Assembly (NCBI GenBank): GCA_022885665.1
Contig: JAGQDJ010000632.1
Span: 32,835-96,834 of the forward strand
Direction: 5' to 3'
Source: Triops longicaudatus
Taxonomy: Eukaryota; Arthropoda; Branchiopoda; Notostraca; Triopsidae
Length of the DNA: 64,000 nucleotides
Part shown: in pieces, positions 1-12,000 of the stretch
Position numbering within the stretch: the stretch's first letter is position 1
Layout: every line of letters begins with the position of its first letter
Position numbers and translations under genes: made by a program
The notes under the pieces: model-generated
Seen by the model: the letters and a program-made list of their open reading frames with translations, nothing else
What the model was told of the DNA's origin: nothing
Database searches by the model: none

Positions 1-1534
1 TGGAAAAGGACATCGCAAATCTGGACATTCCATCTTTTCTTTTTCGGTGGAAAAGCACTAAAAACCCTTTCTACCTTTTTTTTTTCTTTTCTCCCTTCCA
101 CTTTTCTTTCTGTTCAGGGTCCACCACCGTGTCCACCGTCCCCGAAGCCCGAGAAAGCTGTCGCGTATAATTCTTGCTAAAGAAAAGACCCCCCCCCCCC
201 ATCTCTTACTCACTTTTTTTCCCTTAGAATAAATATCCATATGGCTTATATAGAGGCTTTGTGTGTGTTTCTATAGTTGGTGCAAAACTCCTTCAGCATC
301 CCTGCTGCCGATCCTATGGAGTCTTTTCTTTAACATGCTTCTTTGGAGACACCTTTGTTGTTGTCCCCGATACTCTATCGCGGGTCATAGGCAGCAGAGG
401 GGATGGGGTCATCTGTTCAATCCCGTCAAACTTCAACTCTATCAGTACAAAAGACAGGCGTATGGTACAAGAGGCTGAGTCCCACTAAAAGTTAAAGAAT
501 CTGGGAGAAGAAGAAAAAGAAGATTGGTGCAAGGATCACCTGGCCTCAAAAGCTACCTGAAGATGGATGTTTCATGCTTTTTACCTTTTTGTAACCATAT
601 GGCACTATTCAGTATGAGGACCCTTTTTGGAGGGGACAGTGGAGAAACGTCCCAAATCGTCCCTGTATCCACATTTAAGTTTGAACTGTTTGCCTTGGAT
701 CAACTTTATAAGTCCCTCCACTTCTTCTTCTCCCTGAGCTATTGTCAACTAATCACCATCCATATAAAAAGTCGTTACGCTTGATGGTGGGACAGGACTG
801 CCCATCACGAGTGCATGACCATTGACTTCCACTTTTGGATTGGGATTTTGGAATCTCTATCATTTACAATTTCAAAATATCTTATTTGCAGTAGAAATCA
901 AAAGTAAAATGAAAATAAAATTCTAAGTTCATCGTGAGGGCATTTTTTTCAGTTATTTGAAACTAGTATAAATCTTGTAGTTTAGCTTTGGTTTATGAAA
1001 GGAATGTAAACAACACCCTGAAAAAGGGCACTAGATAGCAAATTTTCATTGCTGTCTTGACGCAATACCATAACATTACACGAACGCGTTTTGAATAGAT
1101 GCTTTCGTGCTTCACGTACCAGAACTAGGACAGACTAAAAAATATAGAAGGTGTAACATACTTGGTTATTCGATTCTTCCCGACGATCAACATCACGTTT
1201 GCGTCGTGCTGTCATTTTAGGCAGTCTGGCTCCAGGTATTGTACAACACTCATAAATAGACAAGCAAAATGTAGTTATAAGTAAACGCCCCCCCCCCCTC
1301 CTTCCCCCCTTCACTCTCTTCCCTTCCTCCTCCTTTACCTTCTCCCCAAATGTAGGCTATATAGTGCTTATATGTTCGTTGTGGATGCGAGTAAAGTGAA
1401 GCAAAAAATGTTATATTTTTTATCGTTTTGGCTGTACCGACTGTTTCACCCCAATAAGAGCAAGCCTACGTGGTTAGTCCATAAAAAAGTAAACGCTCAT
1501 AAATAAATTTAAAGCAAGAGGATGTTCATAAGTA
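1..1534. other. intergenic, no gene recognised
   Basis: No reading frame here looks like a conserved gene. It contains C-runs near 190 and 1288, and short pyrimidine-rich tracts. The plus-strand frame at 261-488 includes the peptide VVVPDTLSR, which resembles the end of a Ty3/Gypsy RNase H domain (consensus close to NVVPDALSR), but no neighbouring reverse transcriptase or integrase can be followed, so this is at most a decayed fragment. Confidence 0.5.
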
Positions 1535-2534
1535 CGGTAAAACGGGGTAACCTGAACACGTCAGGTAACACTGAACATTTTGTTGAAAACCTTTGGTCAC
1601 CTACTGCTCCTCAACTACGCAACGCAAAGCAACAAATAAAGGGTTGACAGATTAAACGACAAATAAGCTACACCAAAGCCAAAACAATGTTTGACTTTGA
1701 ACACATTTCCTGGCGACAAAGAAGTTGAATGTAGTAGATATTTTGATACACTTTTAGATGTTTATTACCAAAAAACAAAAATTTTTCCGCAAAGATACTT
1801 AATTGACCAGCCTTTCTGCTGCCTAAATTAAACGCAGTTTTAACCTTTAGCTCCAGGCAAACTCGACGTTAAAATTATATAGTGAATTTAGAGCATTTTT
1901 CCTATCTTCCGGCTTATGGCTTTTTGGAGGCTAGCGAACGCTACCTAGCTAGCGGAGCAAGGAGGGTAGCGCGTCGGGAATAGGGCGGACACAACTTGCG
2001 AAAAAGAACGCATGAAAACTTAACTAAAAGAACAAGAACAATATTACTTACATACTTAACTCAATACAAGAGTAACGCAATATCTGAAACCGTAGGAAGT
2101 GCAACTAAGTGCGAATGTGTAAAGAGACGTTCTTGCTTAAGGCGTAAGTAAGTTCTAATGATCTCTTTTCATTAGTTTCTTTCTCCTAAAATAAGTGAAG
2201 TACATTTTCTCTAAAGAAAACGACCAACTGACCCACCTTACTGAAGCCAAGAAGGAATTCTTCGCCAAAATGCTATTTTTGAGTTTCGTCGAGCAATTTC
2301 GTGTTCGCGTTCAAATTGTTGTCAACGCAGGGTAACTTCGAACACCAATTCTGCAAAATACAATACTTCCGGAGTTTTGCAGTAAAGCCGAAAGTGAAAG
2401 GCTTGTGTCATTCTGCAGAGCAATCTACAGAGCCGTTACTTGTTGTTTTGCTGCTACTTAAAAATTAACCGAAATACAGAAGAAAAACGAAAAATAAAAA
2501 GCACTTTTTCGTTCGAAATTACCCCGTTTTACGA
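1535..2534 (+). mobile_element. non-autonomous DNA transposon with terminal inverted repeats, copy 1
   Basis: A 1000-bp element bounded by inverted repeats. The left end holds GTAAAACGGGGTAA at 1538-1551 and the right end its exact reverse complement at about 2518-2531. Both ends are flanked by TA (1533-1534 and 2535-2536), as expected for a Tc1/mariner-superfamily target duplication. A second copy in the opposite orientation lies at 39647-40605 and aligns along most of its length, at about 70-80 percent by eye. Small open frames inside (for example 2440-2847) have no resemblance to a transposase, so the element is probably mobilised in trans. The superfamily assignment rests on the TA duplication and terminal repeats only. 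Confidence 0.75.
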
Positions 2535-5500
2535 TAATTTTCAGAAAAATATTCACGAAATAATGAACCATTGTCCTCTCTCTTTTATAAAAGTGATGAA
2601 AACGATTGTTTTGCTCTTTCGAATACGTATTTACTTGTGTCATTCACGCTGGCGTGCAATATCTTCGAGGACCTACAACACCTCCGTGGTCAGTAGATTA
2701 AAGTCCTCCGAATCTGCAACTTCACCCATGGCGAAAACTATGTGTATTTACACTGCGTACAGTACATGTACATCAAAACACAACATCGGATTAGAACCCT
2801 ATTTTCACTGGAAAACAAATTTCAAAAAAATTTCACGCAAACTGTAGAATTCTTTAGATTTCTACTAAAATTAAGTTGAAATTGAACTCAGTCCTGTTAA
2901 CAAAAATTTAGTACCGCTAGCAAAGCTAAATGAACGGATAAAGCTAGAAGTAGCTTCCTTGTAAACGCACAAAAGGCTGCTTGTTTTACAAAGATGCACA
3001 CAGTAGGAAGGGAAGGTCCTGAATGTGAAAAATGTGCGAATATTTGAACACAACGATCTGTAATTACTAAAACGCGTAAAAATAGAACACAAATTATAGT
3101 ATTAAAAAAATACTTTACGAATGTGAATTTACGCACCAGAATCGTTTCGTATGTATGCTCTTCGAGATTACTAAAATGTAAATCGCTTTACTCATTTAAA
3201 AGTTTTGCAAGCTCCGTAAATCGCTGTGGTCGGCTACACAAATAGCCAGACAACAGTAGTAGAATAAAAAATACAATTTCCTATGGTGTGGCAATAAAGT
3301 CAAGGGAAAGAATTTCTATCAGCATCATTATCATTATCATCATTATTATCGGCATCATCGGCATCATGTTCGTTTTCCTAAAATATCACATGCATAACCT
3401 TTATTGTACTTCGTATTAAGTTATGCAGCAATAATATAGCAATTCGTTCCAAGTTGTATGTTACATTCTTCTGACGCAATCTTTTTTTGTGTGCTGCACT
3501 TCTTGTGGAGTTACTAAAGAATGCGGCTAACATAAAATCGAGATGTGAAAACGAGAAAAATTGCTATCAGAAATTCTCGCTGACACACGCTGATTTTCGC
3601 CGTGGCAACGGACTGGAGAGACATTAAATCACAGCTCAAATTCAGGCGTAATGTGACCGGGAAGTACTAAATGGTACAGCACGTCTTGCCTATTTATCTT
3701 GGTCTTCACTCCCGCAGTGCGTTACATGGCCTCTAAACTTTCGAACAATCTTAAAGCCATTCCACTACGACAACGGAGGGAAGTTCGTAACACGTAACGT
3801 CGCAACGGCAATAAACGATGCCAATAATCATCCGGGAAGGGTCAAGAAACGAGGAACAAACTCATTTTCGCTCAACTTTTCCTATTCTTGTAAAAACACA
3901 AAGTACAGCAAGCAGTGCTCGCATAAAATAAAAGGACAACAGACAACGCCCCACATTACCCACGCCCCCCAAAACTTGCCGTGTCCGTGCCAAAAGTGGG
4001 CGGGTGTTGTGTTTAGTTCCGCTTCTGAGGCTTTTACAAAGTTATGAGTGTAAGTATAACCACTTTCCTTTTGTTGCCTAACCATTCTTTAACACCTTTC
4101 TTTATCACTCTCAACCAGGGAAAGAGAACTTCGTAACTTGTATCTATCCCCACCCATGTGGCTGTTTTGCATGAAAAATGTGTCACGTCACCGTGCTACA
4201 TGGAATTTCCCCCAGTTTTTCGTCTTCATGATTTAACATGTCAAATCTTGGCATACCTTGACAGAATCTCAAGCGGAAGTTCAACTGTTTCACCCCTTGA
4301 CTCGCCCCCTCTGTACGGGCCATACTAATTTTGTGCGAACATTTTCTAGCAAACTTGCCGCCTTGTGATCGTTCCGTACTCCTTTGCTGATCGCTTTGAC
4401 CAGGTTAAGTGGGAAAAACGGATCAAATGATGGTATTTTAGAACCCATGATGTGTCTTCCCTAGCTCGTTGGGATTTAACCCTCCCTGGCGATGTCACTG
4501 AAGAATGTTTCAGATGACAAACGTCAAACAAGGACTCCTCCAATCCTCCCCCCACCACCACCCTGCGGTGGTGGCTTTGGTGGTAGCCCTTTCTGGTGGG
4601 GTTACCCCAAAAGAGGTATGCCTGCCACAACCCAAAAGCCGTGCAGTAGTTTCGATATCCCCCCACAGAAAGAATGTTTCCAGGTTCTTGAGCCTTTTGC
4701 TTCTCTTGAAAAATGTTTCTTCAATAGAAAATACCAACGCTCAAGGTGTACACCCCGCGTCGTCGGTACATGGCATTGAGTCAGAAAAAGCGTGCATGTG
4801 CTCCTCCGGTGTGCTGGGTTAAGAAGTTGAGGCTGGGCTAGGAAACGACGATGAAACGGCGGATCCCCGGCCCGCCTCACCTCTTGTTTCCTAAGCAAAG
4901 CAGGAGGGACCCCCTCCATGCTTTTTGACTTTTTGCCTCGGGAATCAGCTATACCTCCAAAAGAGAATGACAACCTCCAGGAAAAAAGGTTCGCAGAGAG
5001 AGAGAGAGAAGAGAGGCTGCTTTGCCCCCACCATGCCTGCCAGATAAATACCTGTATATGGAGGCAAGGTAAAAAGGAACAACCAAACCAACAGCATAAG
5101 AGCTAAACCCATGGCCATCCCACGGCCAAAAGGAAAGCACACACAACACGGGGCAGTCCACAGGTATTTACCATTCTCCCGAGCACATTTTGAGCTCAGT
5201 GCACCTTTTGGGCTCACCTCAGGTGTATGCCTTCACGGAGAACAGCAGTAAGTTTGATCTCATACATACACAACGCCGAGTGTGACTGTGTAATAGTGGC
5301 ATACCTGTACTCACACTAGATACACAACGTGCCACGACATTCTTGATTCCCAGTTGTAAAAATCATCTACTACTTGCTAACATTACCTTCCTCAGCAACA
5401 CCCCTTAAACACACGTAATGCTTACAAAAAGTGCGCGGTTCCTTAATTAAGAGTGCAGGTGTGAACTTCTGGTAGAGCCCCTCAGCTATGGATTAACTAT

Positions 5501-6300
5501 GGATAATTTGTGAACCTTGAATTTCAGCACGGTGAGTTCTTTTTTGGGTTCTTCATCTGCTTCTTTCCCCCCTGCTTAATATCAACTACTAGCTTTTAAA
5601 GGGCTTGCAAAATTCAGTGTTCTAATAAATGTCAATTACAAGGAAATAATTTTCACGGTTCCTTAAGTGTTAACGGGCGAACTAAGTACCCTATCACTCT
5701 TCGCTTTTATGCGCTACAATGTGGTTGCTACAATGATACACACTGAGTACTTGGGAAGTGTAGGGTTTATTGAGTCTTGGAGATTGTAAACAGTCAATGA
5801 AGCCGGAGGGTTAAGGGACAAACTCGGGCACAATGTCGTTATGTCGTTAAGCTTTGATTGAAGGTGCAAGTCGAACAAGCCGCACGTGGCACGTGACTTG
5901 CCAAATTAACAAGGAGCAAGTCACAAGTAGATGCCCGTGAGAGAGCACCAGCCAAAAAAGAAAAATACAAATAGAAAGAGCGAAAGGTCTAGAGGAAAGA
6001 ACAGTCTATAGTACAAGCTCAAGCAATGGGCAGAAGTGCCCCATAAAACAGCTATTGCGCATACAAATCTTGACGAAGCGCGCAAGCGAGGAAAGTACAC
6101 ATCCTGAAAGTGGCAACTTGGCGTTAAAAAGTTGTTACAATAACCCAGACGGTACCATTGACGTAGCGTAACCCGAAGCATGCATGGAAAGTGTTTCTTT
6201 TTCCCCTTTTGCTTCTTCTTCTCCCCAACGAAATAAAAAATAAAAGATAAGAAAGACGAAGGTTGCTAAGACAAGGGGATTTTAAATATCGCTCAATAAA
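2535..6300. other. intergenic with simple repeats, no gene recognised
   Basis: No coding region can be supported. The stretch holds an ATC/ATT microsatellite (3321-3367), a GA-rich microsatellite (about 4994-5014) and an 8-bp-stem hairpin of CCACCACC/GGTGGTGG (4555-4574). The block 4340-5220 is open in several frames on both strands, but the translations are compositionally odd and resemble nothing I know. Confidence 0.5.
3321..3367. repeat. ATC/ATT trinucleotide microsatellite
   Basis: Imperfect repeats of ATC, ATT and GGC-ATC triplets in unannotated sequence. Length is likely variable between individuals. Confidence 0.8.
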
Positions 6301-7286
6301 ATGGCGGCTGACCAAGGTATGCATAACTTAAAAAGTGGTTGCTCTGTTGCTGCGGTATACACACCGTGGGCCCCCCCCGAAAAACTTGATGGAAGGGAAT
6401 CTTCTTCGTTAATGGACTGTCTTCCAGTGTGATCTCGGCAGGATTGGGATTGTTGTGTATGCCGTCACCAGAGAACCCAGAGCTTTTTGGCCGAAAGGGC
6501 TCTTAAAAGTGGACTCTATAACCGCAGCTGTAAGGGCCCACGAACGAACCAACTTGGCATTTCCTCCCAAAGAGGTTTTTAGCCACAGCTCAACAAGACC
6601 TCAAAAACACTCTTCATTGGAACACAGGCCTACAGGCTCTGTCAATCATTTGTCATTGCACCGAGTCTGCCAGCCGGAACAAAAGCGCAATGTATACAAT
6701 TCCCCTTTAGACGCGTCTAGACTCGCTCAACTGAACTCCCTATACGAAAAGTTTGTAGGGGAAGAAGGCTTGGCACTATCTCTTTAAGGTGCATATCCTA
6801 TACTTTAAATTCGGAAAAAGCTCTAAAGAGGAGAAAAAAATAACATCAATTAAACTATGTAGAATAACAACGCAATAAAAGACAAGGCTTGCGCAGTTAA
6901 TGGTATGCTCTCCTGAATAATGTAACGCGTTCCGCACACAGTTCATTAACAGAGTATAAGGCACATTTGCAAGTGGCACAATGGGATGCGAAACGTTAAA
7001 GCAAAGTGTTAATGTTCCACAATGACATCTTTACTCCCGAGCGTGAATGGCACCTCGCTCAAGGAAAGTAGTGAATGATTTATACCGGCCCCAAAAAGAG
7101 ACAGATTACTTTTATGACCTGTATAAATCTCCGGAGTGTCAATCCCTTTTCCATCTAAGAACACCTCTTGGCCTGCAGCTCGATGTTAAGGACTATTATG
7201 GAATTTACGTCACTGGTCAGAATGTTATTGTATGGCACTTTACGAAGATAATAGCCACCCTGTCTAAGAAAAAAAATCTTTTATGA
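6301..7286 (+). other. possible small unidentified gene, weak
   Basis: An ATG in good context at 6301 (AAAATGGCG) opens a 16-nt segment ending at a GTATGC donor. A plausible acceptor (CTCGGCAG) precedes 6436, followed by an open frame to 6786 (about 110 codons). Joining the two directly puts them in different phases and gives a 26-residue peptide, so another small exon would be needed, or this is chance. A second frame at 7047-7286 (79 codons) is also unassigned. I recognise no domain and suggest no function. Confidence 0.2.
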
Positions 7287-8922
7287 CATTCGCTCCTCGC
7301 TAAGCACTCCATACGCTAAACCCAGAAAGATACTAATCTCATCTTGGAAACCACACATCCTTACACAAAGTCCCTCCTTGCCCTTGTTGATCAACGTTCT
7401 TGATTGCTTGCGCCTATCAGATGATAATAACTAACTTGTAACATGTCTCTGCTATGGATCGGATCTTGAGAGAAGCGAACACACAGGTAAAAGTCGGCAA
7501 CCACAAAACGTGTACCCTTTTTATGGCTTCGGAATGCCACCCAAGCAGCTGAAAATGACGACCAAAAAGCTACCTATATCAAATAGCTTTATAAACCTTA
7601 GGAAAAGGCTAAGGGATAATACAAAAGAACACCACTGAAGAACGAGGTTAATACATGAAAAGGGCAGCTCATTCCTTAAAGAATGTGAAATATAAGAGCT
7701 CAAGAATAGAAAAGAAATATTAAGAAACCATTCAGGCTATTACGCGGATATTCCTTGTGACGTTTCCCCAATCAACCCAGGCTTCGATTCTCTCAGCAAT
7801 CCAGTAAATGCAGAAACATTACACAGTGATACCGCACGCCCACAGTGTCGTCAATTTTCATTATTCCTAAGTGCGAGTTCAATATCGGGACGGTTTCATT
7901 GTTAATGAATTTGCGACATAAGAGATGTACAGTAGGCAAGTACGAAACTTGAGACCCGTAAGGATTGGTGTGTGATTGCATTAAATTTTGATTGAAAACC
8001 AAAGTAAACTGAAAGTGCTCGCCAATTACATCTTATTAGGATACTTTTGGCATTGTGCGATTAGGGTACGTAACTCATGAGTTCCATTAGATAGTTACGT
8101 TTCCATTTAGAACGCACACCTGTGCTGGTTCGGAGCTTTGTGACCTTTAACACGGTAGGCGACTAGTGGTTAGGCATAAGCCCATAGAAAGGCGGACTAA
8201 TAAATGCGTAAGCCTAAAATTAGAGTCATAAATTAGGTTTCCAAAGTCACTGAGATGCGACTTACTGACCAGCGGAACAGACACTGAGGTGGGAAAGCTA
8301 CACTAGTCCTTAGTCTAATGCCGGAAAAGATTTGCGGCTGAAACTGATATCGGAATCAAGAGGGTCTTAAGCGGAGGGGTGAAATGAGCTCAGAGAAAAA
8401 AAAAAAGAGTTTTCGTGCTGGGAAAGGGTCAAAGCGGTAGCCGATGCTTTTCAGAGGCTCTTATGGCAATTGACTTGGCGTGACTGGAAGCAACATTGTT
8501 TGCGTTAATGGTTTTATGGCTTTGGCAATTACGAGGGCGCCAAAACGAGAAAACAAACTGCTTCCACATACATTTCGTTTACTCTCTTTCCCCATCATGT
8601 TGAAGTTCATAACATCCTCCAACAGAATCGGCTTCTCGGAGTTTAAGAAAAAATACAAAAAGCTGTAAACGACTACAGAATTCCTAAATTTTCCTAGAAC
8701 TGCCACCTTAAAAATAGTTAAACATTGTTTTCAACTTTCTTACATTGTTTGTGCAGAAGACCTGGAGGGCGATTTTTTTTTCTTATGGACATGTGGAATG
8801 GATGCGTTCCTTTTCCGGTTTTGACTCGTTGCATGCTGATTGTGCTTCGCTTTAGCGTTTCCTATTCATATATGGTTACACTTGATACTAATGTTATGGA
8901 TAAATATTTGCCTTCCTGACAG
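7287..8922. other. intergenic and upstream region of XKR-A
   Basis: No conserved coding sequence seen. A pyrimidine-rich tract ending CTGACAG at 8921-8922 looks like the acceptor of an intron in the 5' untranslated region of the gene that follows, so a non-coding first exon probably lies somewhere in this stretch. Confidence 0.4.
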
Positions 8923-9064
8923 GTCACTGGAGGAAGACGCCGAAACAATCAGTGGGAAGTTGTCGGCCAAGGTTTTCTCCTCTTTCGGGTTCGAAGAAGC
9001 CTTTAAGTACAGTGGGGGGATCGGCTAAGTAAACCATGCCCAGATCAAGACGACAGCAGTTACC

Positions 9065-12000
9065 ATGACGATGATAGCCGTTACCAAAGATATCGAGAAT
9101 GGCCCCTCTTACCGTCCAAGGCACAGAACAGCTGGGGCCTTACTTTTCCTGGGCCACTTGTTAGAAACTATTGTGCAAATCTTCGTGTGTTATCACTACT
9201 TTGACGGCTTTCCTCGTTGGGCTGGCGGCCTGACAGCTATTCTGCTGGGCGCTGCCTTGATTGTCAACTTGGCCAGCATTGTGGGTGTGCAGCAGAGTTT
9301 AGACTTCGCCGACCGTTGTTTCGGGCAATGTTTGTGCTACACGATGCATTTGGGCGGATTGGGCCTTGTGTGGCGGTACCTCAAGTTAGCCATGCTCTAC
9401 GATTATGCCGACTTGAAGGAGTTCGCCTTGCTCCGATTTATTCAAGTTCATTTGCAAACTTTGCCGTCTTTGCTCTTGCAGGCCAGTCTCATATACCAAG
9501 GACAAGAAGACGGTTGGCAATGGCCCAACTTACCTGTCACGGTCATCCCCATGCTTTTAGTGGGTTTGCAACTGATATCCGTCACGGTTACGTTAGTGTG
9601 CTCCACCATTGTTCTAATGCCCCAACACGCAGATTATACCCAAAACTATTGTCATAAAACACTCATTAACTGGTGCCCGCCCGCCATCACCACCCTCAGC
9701 AGCAACAAAAACAAGTTGCTCCACGCCCCCGCGTTTTGGCGGGATTGTGAAGAAGGATTGCCCTCCTCTTCCTCCAATGCTGCGCCGGCGTCGGATAACA
9801 GCGAGGGCGATTGCTTTACCTTACCCATCACGACAGTCAAAAGTTTCAGTTTACTCGCCTGTCGACTCACTGCAGTCGCTGTATTTATGATGGAATTTCA
9901 TGTATGGACCTTAATTATTTTTGGCGTTCATTGGTGCATAACCTTGCTCTGGCTGGTGGTGCAGGACTCGCCTTCCGAGATGGACACCGCGACACCTGTA
10001 GCTTCCTTATGTCGAAGAGTGGTCGTAGCCTATTTTTTGGTGTTTGACTGGCCCTCTGCTTCGTATAATGCGAGTAACGCGCTTTTTCCGAATCGGGCGG
10101 ATGAAACGACTACCAATATTCCGAAAGTCAGCAGCCCTACGACCACCACTTCTCTTTTAGACATTTTGGTGGACCACGAAGGATCTCCCCGAACCGTCGC
10201 CATGGCTGTTTACTATGGAGTCGTTGGCTTAGAAAATGCTGTGATGGTATCGCTCTGGTTTAAGTTCGCGTCTCTGAAAGCGGACGACGACCACGCACTG
10301 CTCGTCCGTTTGGGCACACTGGCTTTTTGCGTAGCCACATACACCATCGGTATTTTCTGCGTGCTCGTTAGCACAAAGGGATGTCAATCACCCAACGATA
10401 AGGAAAGGCCAGCAGCAGCGGGCTTTTTTGACCTCCAAGGCGATGTGACGTCTATGCAAATTGAGCCTCCGCATGACAAACAATCTTACATACGCTCCAA
10501 CGTTAAGGAAAACCCAGCAGACGCCTCTTCGCTGGCCGTCACTCAAGCCCTGGTTCATCAACATCAGCATCTCTTACCACCGCTGTCGCAACATCTTCAC
10601 AATCATTCCATCAGTCCTAATCACCCTCCCCCACCTGTGCCCATAACCTACCCGTACCTCCTTCCCAACACCAACAATAATGTTCTCGCGCCAGCCTACG
10701 CAGCCACAGATCTGCATTGGGAAGAAGAGCGTGTGCGAGAAGATGACGAATCGTCCAACAGCCGCAATACCAATACTTTGGATGGTGCATTAGGCAGTGC
10801 AAACGGAGGATCGGGTCTGGCGTTAGGCATTTCTCCAAGCCCGCCCGTCACTCCGAGGCGACCTAATCTGGGCGATCCATCAACAAATGCATCAAAGCTG
10901 AGATTGAGTCGCCTGCCCTTGCAGTCAACGGAGTATCGGGACAGGACTGGGTCCTTCACAGGCAGCCAGAGTTCCTTCGCCGGCTTAGCTAGCTTAGCTA
11001 GGCAAAACAGGCCGCTATCGTTATATCACAAACCTCGCTGTTCCACCCCCAAGAAACAGCGACGACGGCCGAAAGCGACTTTACAACCATCTCAACCAAT
11101 GACTTCTTTGTCACTTAGCAGACAGGCTTCTTCATCAGATTCGTTAGTGACGATTCCTCCGCGCGTAGTGGCACATCATTCAAGGACATACAAGCGTTAT
11201 ACCAAGAAACGCCATCAGCGCAGGAAACGCAAAATGTGTCCGCGCAGTCGTCCGTGTCACTGTCGTATATTTGACCAAAGTGAACAAGTGGGTTTTGGCC
11301 TCTTAGTCCAGGAAAAAAAAATCACAAGGGGGGACCCTGCTGCCGCCAGTACGTTACCTGCTACCACGGTCCTGGGCGCCAAACTTAGCAATAACAATCA
11401 TCGCTCGACGGTCCAAACTGACGATGGCCTCCATCATCAGGGTCGCCAGTTAAGAATTTTTTGTGCATCTTGCTTGGAAGCACATGATCCTTTGCTCACC
11501 CACTGCGCTCAATGCCGGCATAACCAGGTATCGACTTACAAATCTCAGACTTTACCTTCACGACATCCCGCCTCTTTGGCTGCTACGGATGACGTGGTGA
11601 TGAATGGGATGAAAATGGCCCGTCGTTATGGCGTGTACAACATGGACTATCCATCAGACACCGAACTCACGGCCGGTTTGAGTCGACAGTCCGTCGTTTC
11701 CTCATCTGACTCGCTGGATTCAGAAGCTACCTACACGACCTGGCCTCCACCTCATCAGACGAGCACCAGCAACGTGTTAACGTCTTCACGCATTCCTTGC
11801 GAGACTCCCTCATGGAGTTACGTTCAATCCTGGCTAATGAATTCCGGCGGCACGGCCGCGACGTGCACCCGACAAACTCATTACGATCGTCATAACCATC
11901 AGCCACGCAGCCTTCGGAAGCGCCGGCAGTGCAACAAGACGAACAGTCGTGTACCTCCAACAAAAAAGACAACAAAAGCTCCAGTTAGTAGCGTTAAAGC

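Noticed and set aside
2440..2847. 135-codon frame as a gene
   Set aside because: It straddles the right end of the transposable element and has no recognisable protein content.
4346..5217. Overlapping open frames on both strands as a gene
   Set aside because: Several frames are open at once because of base composition and a GGTGGT/ACCACC hairpin; none shows conserved sequence or a splice chain.
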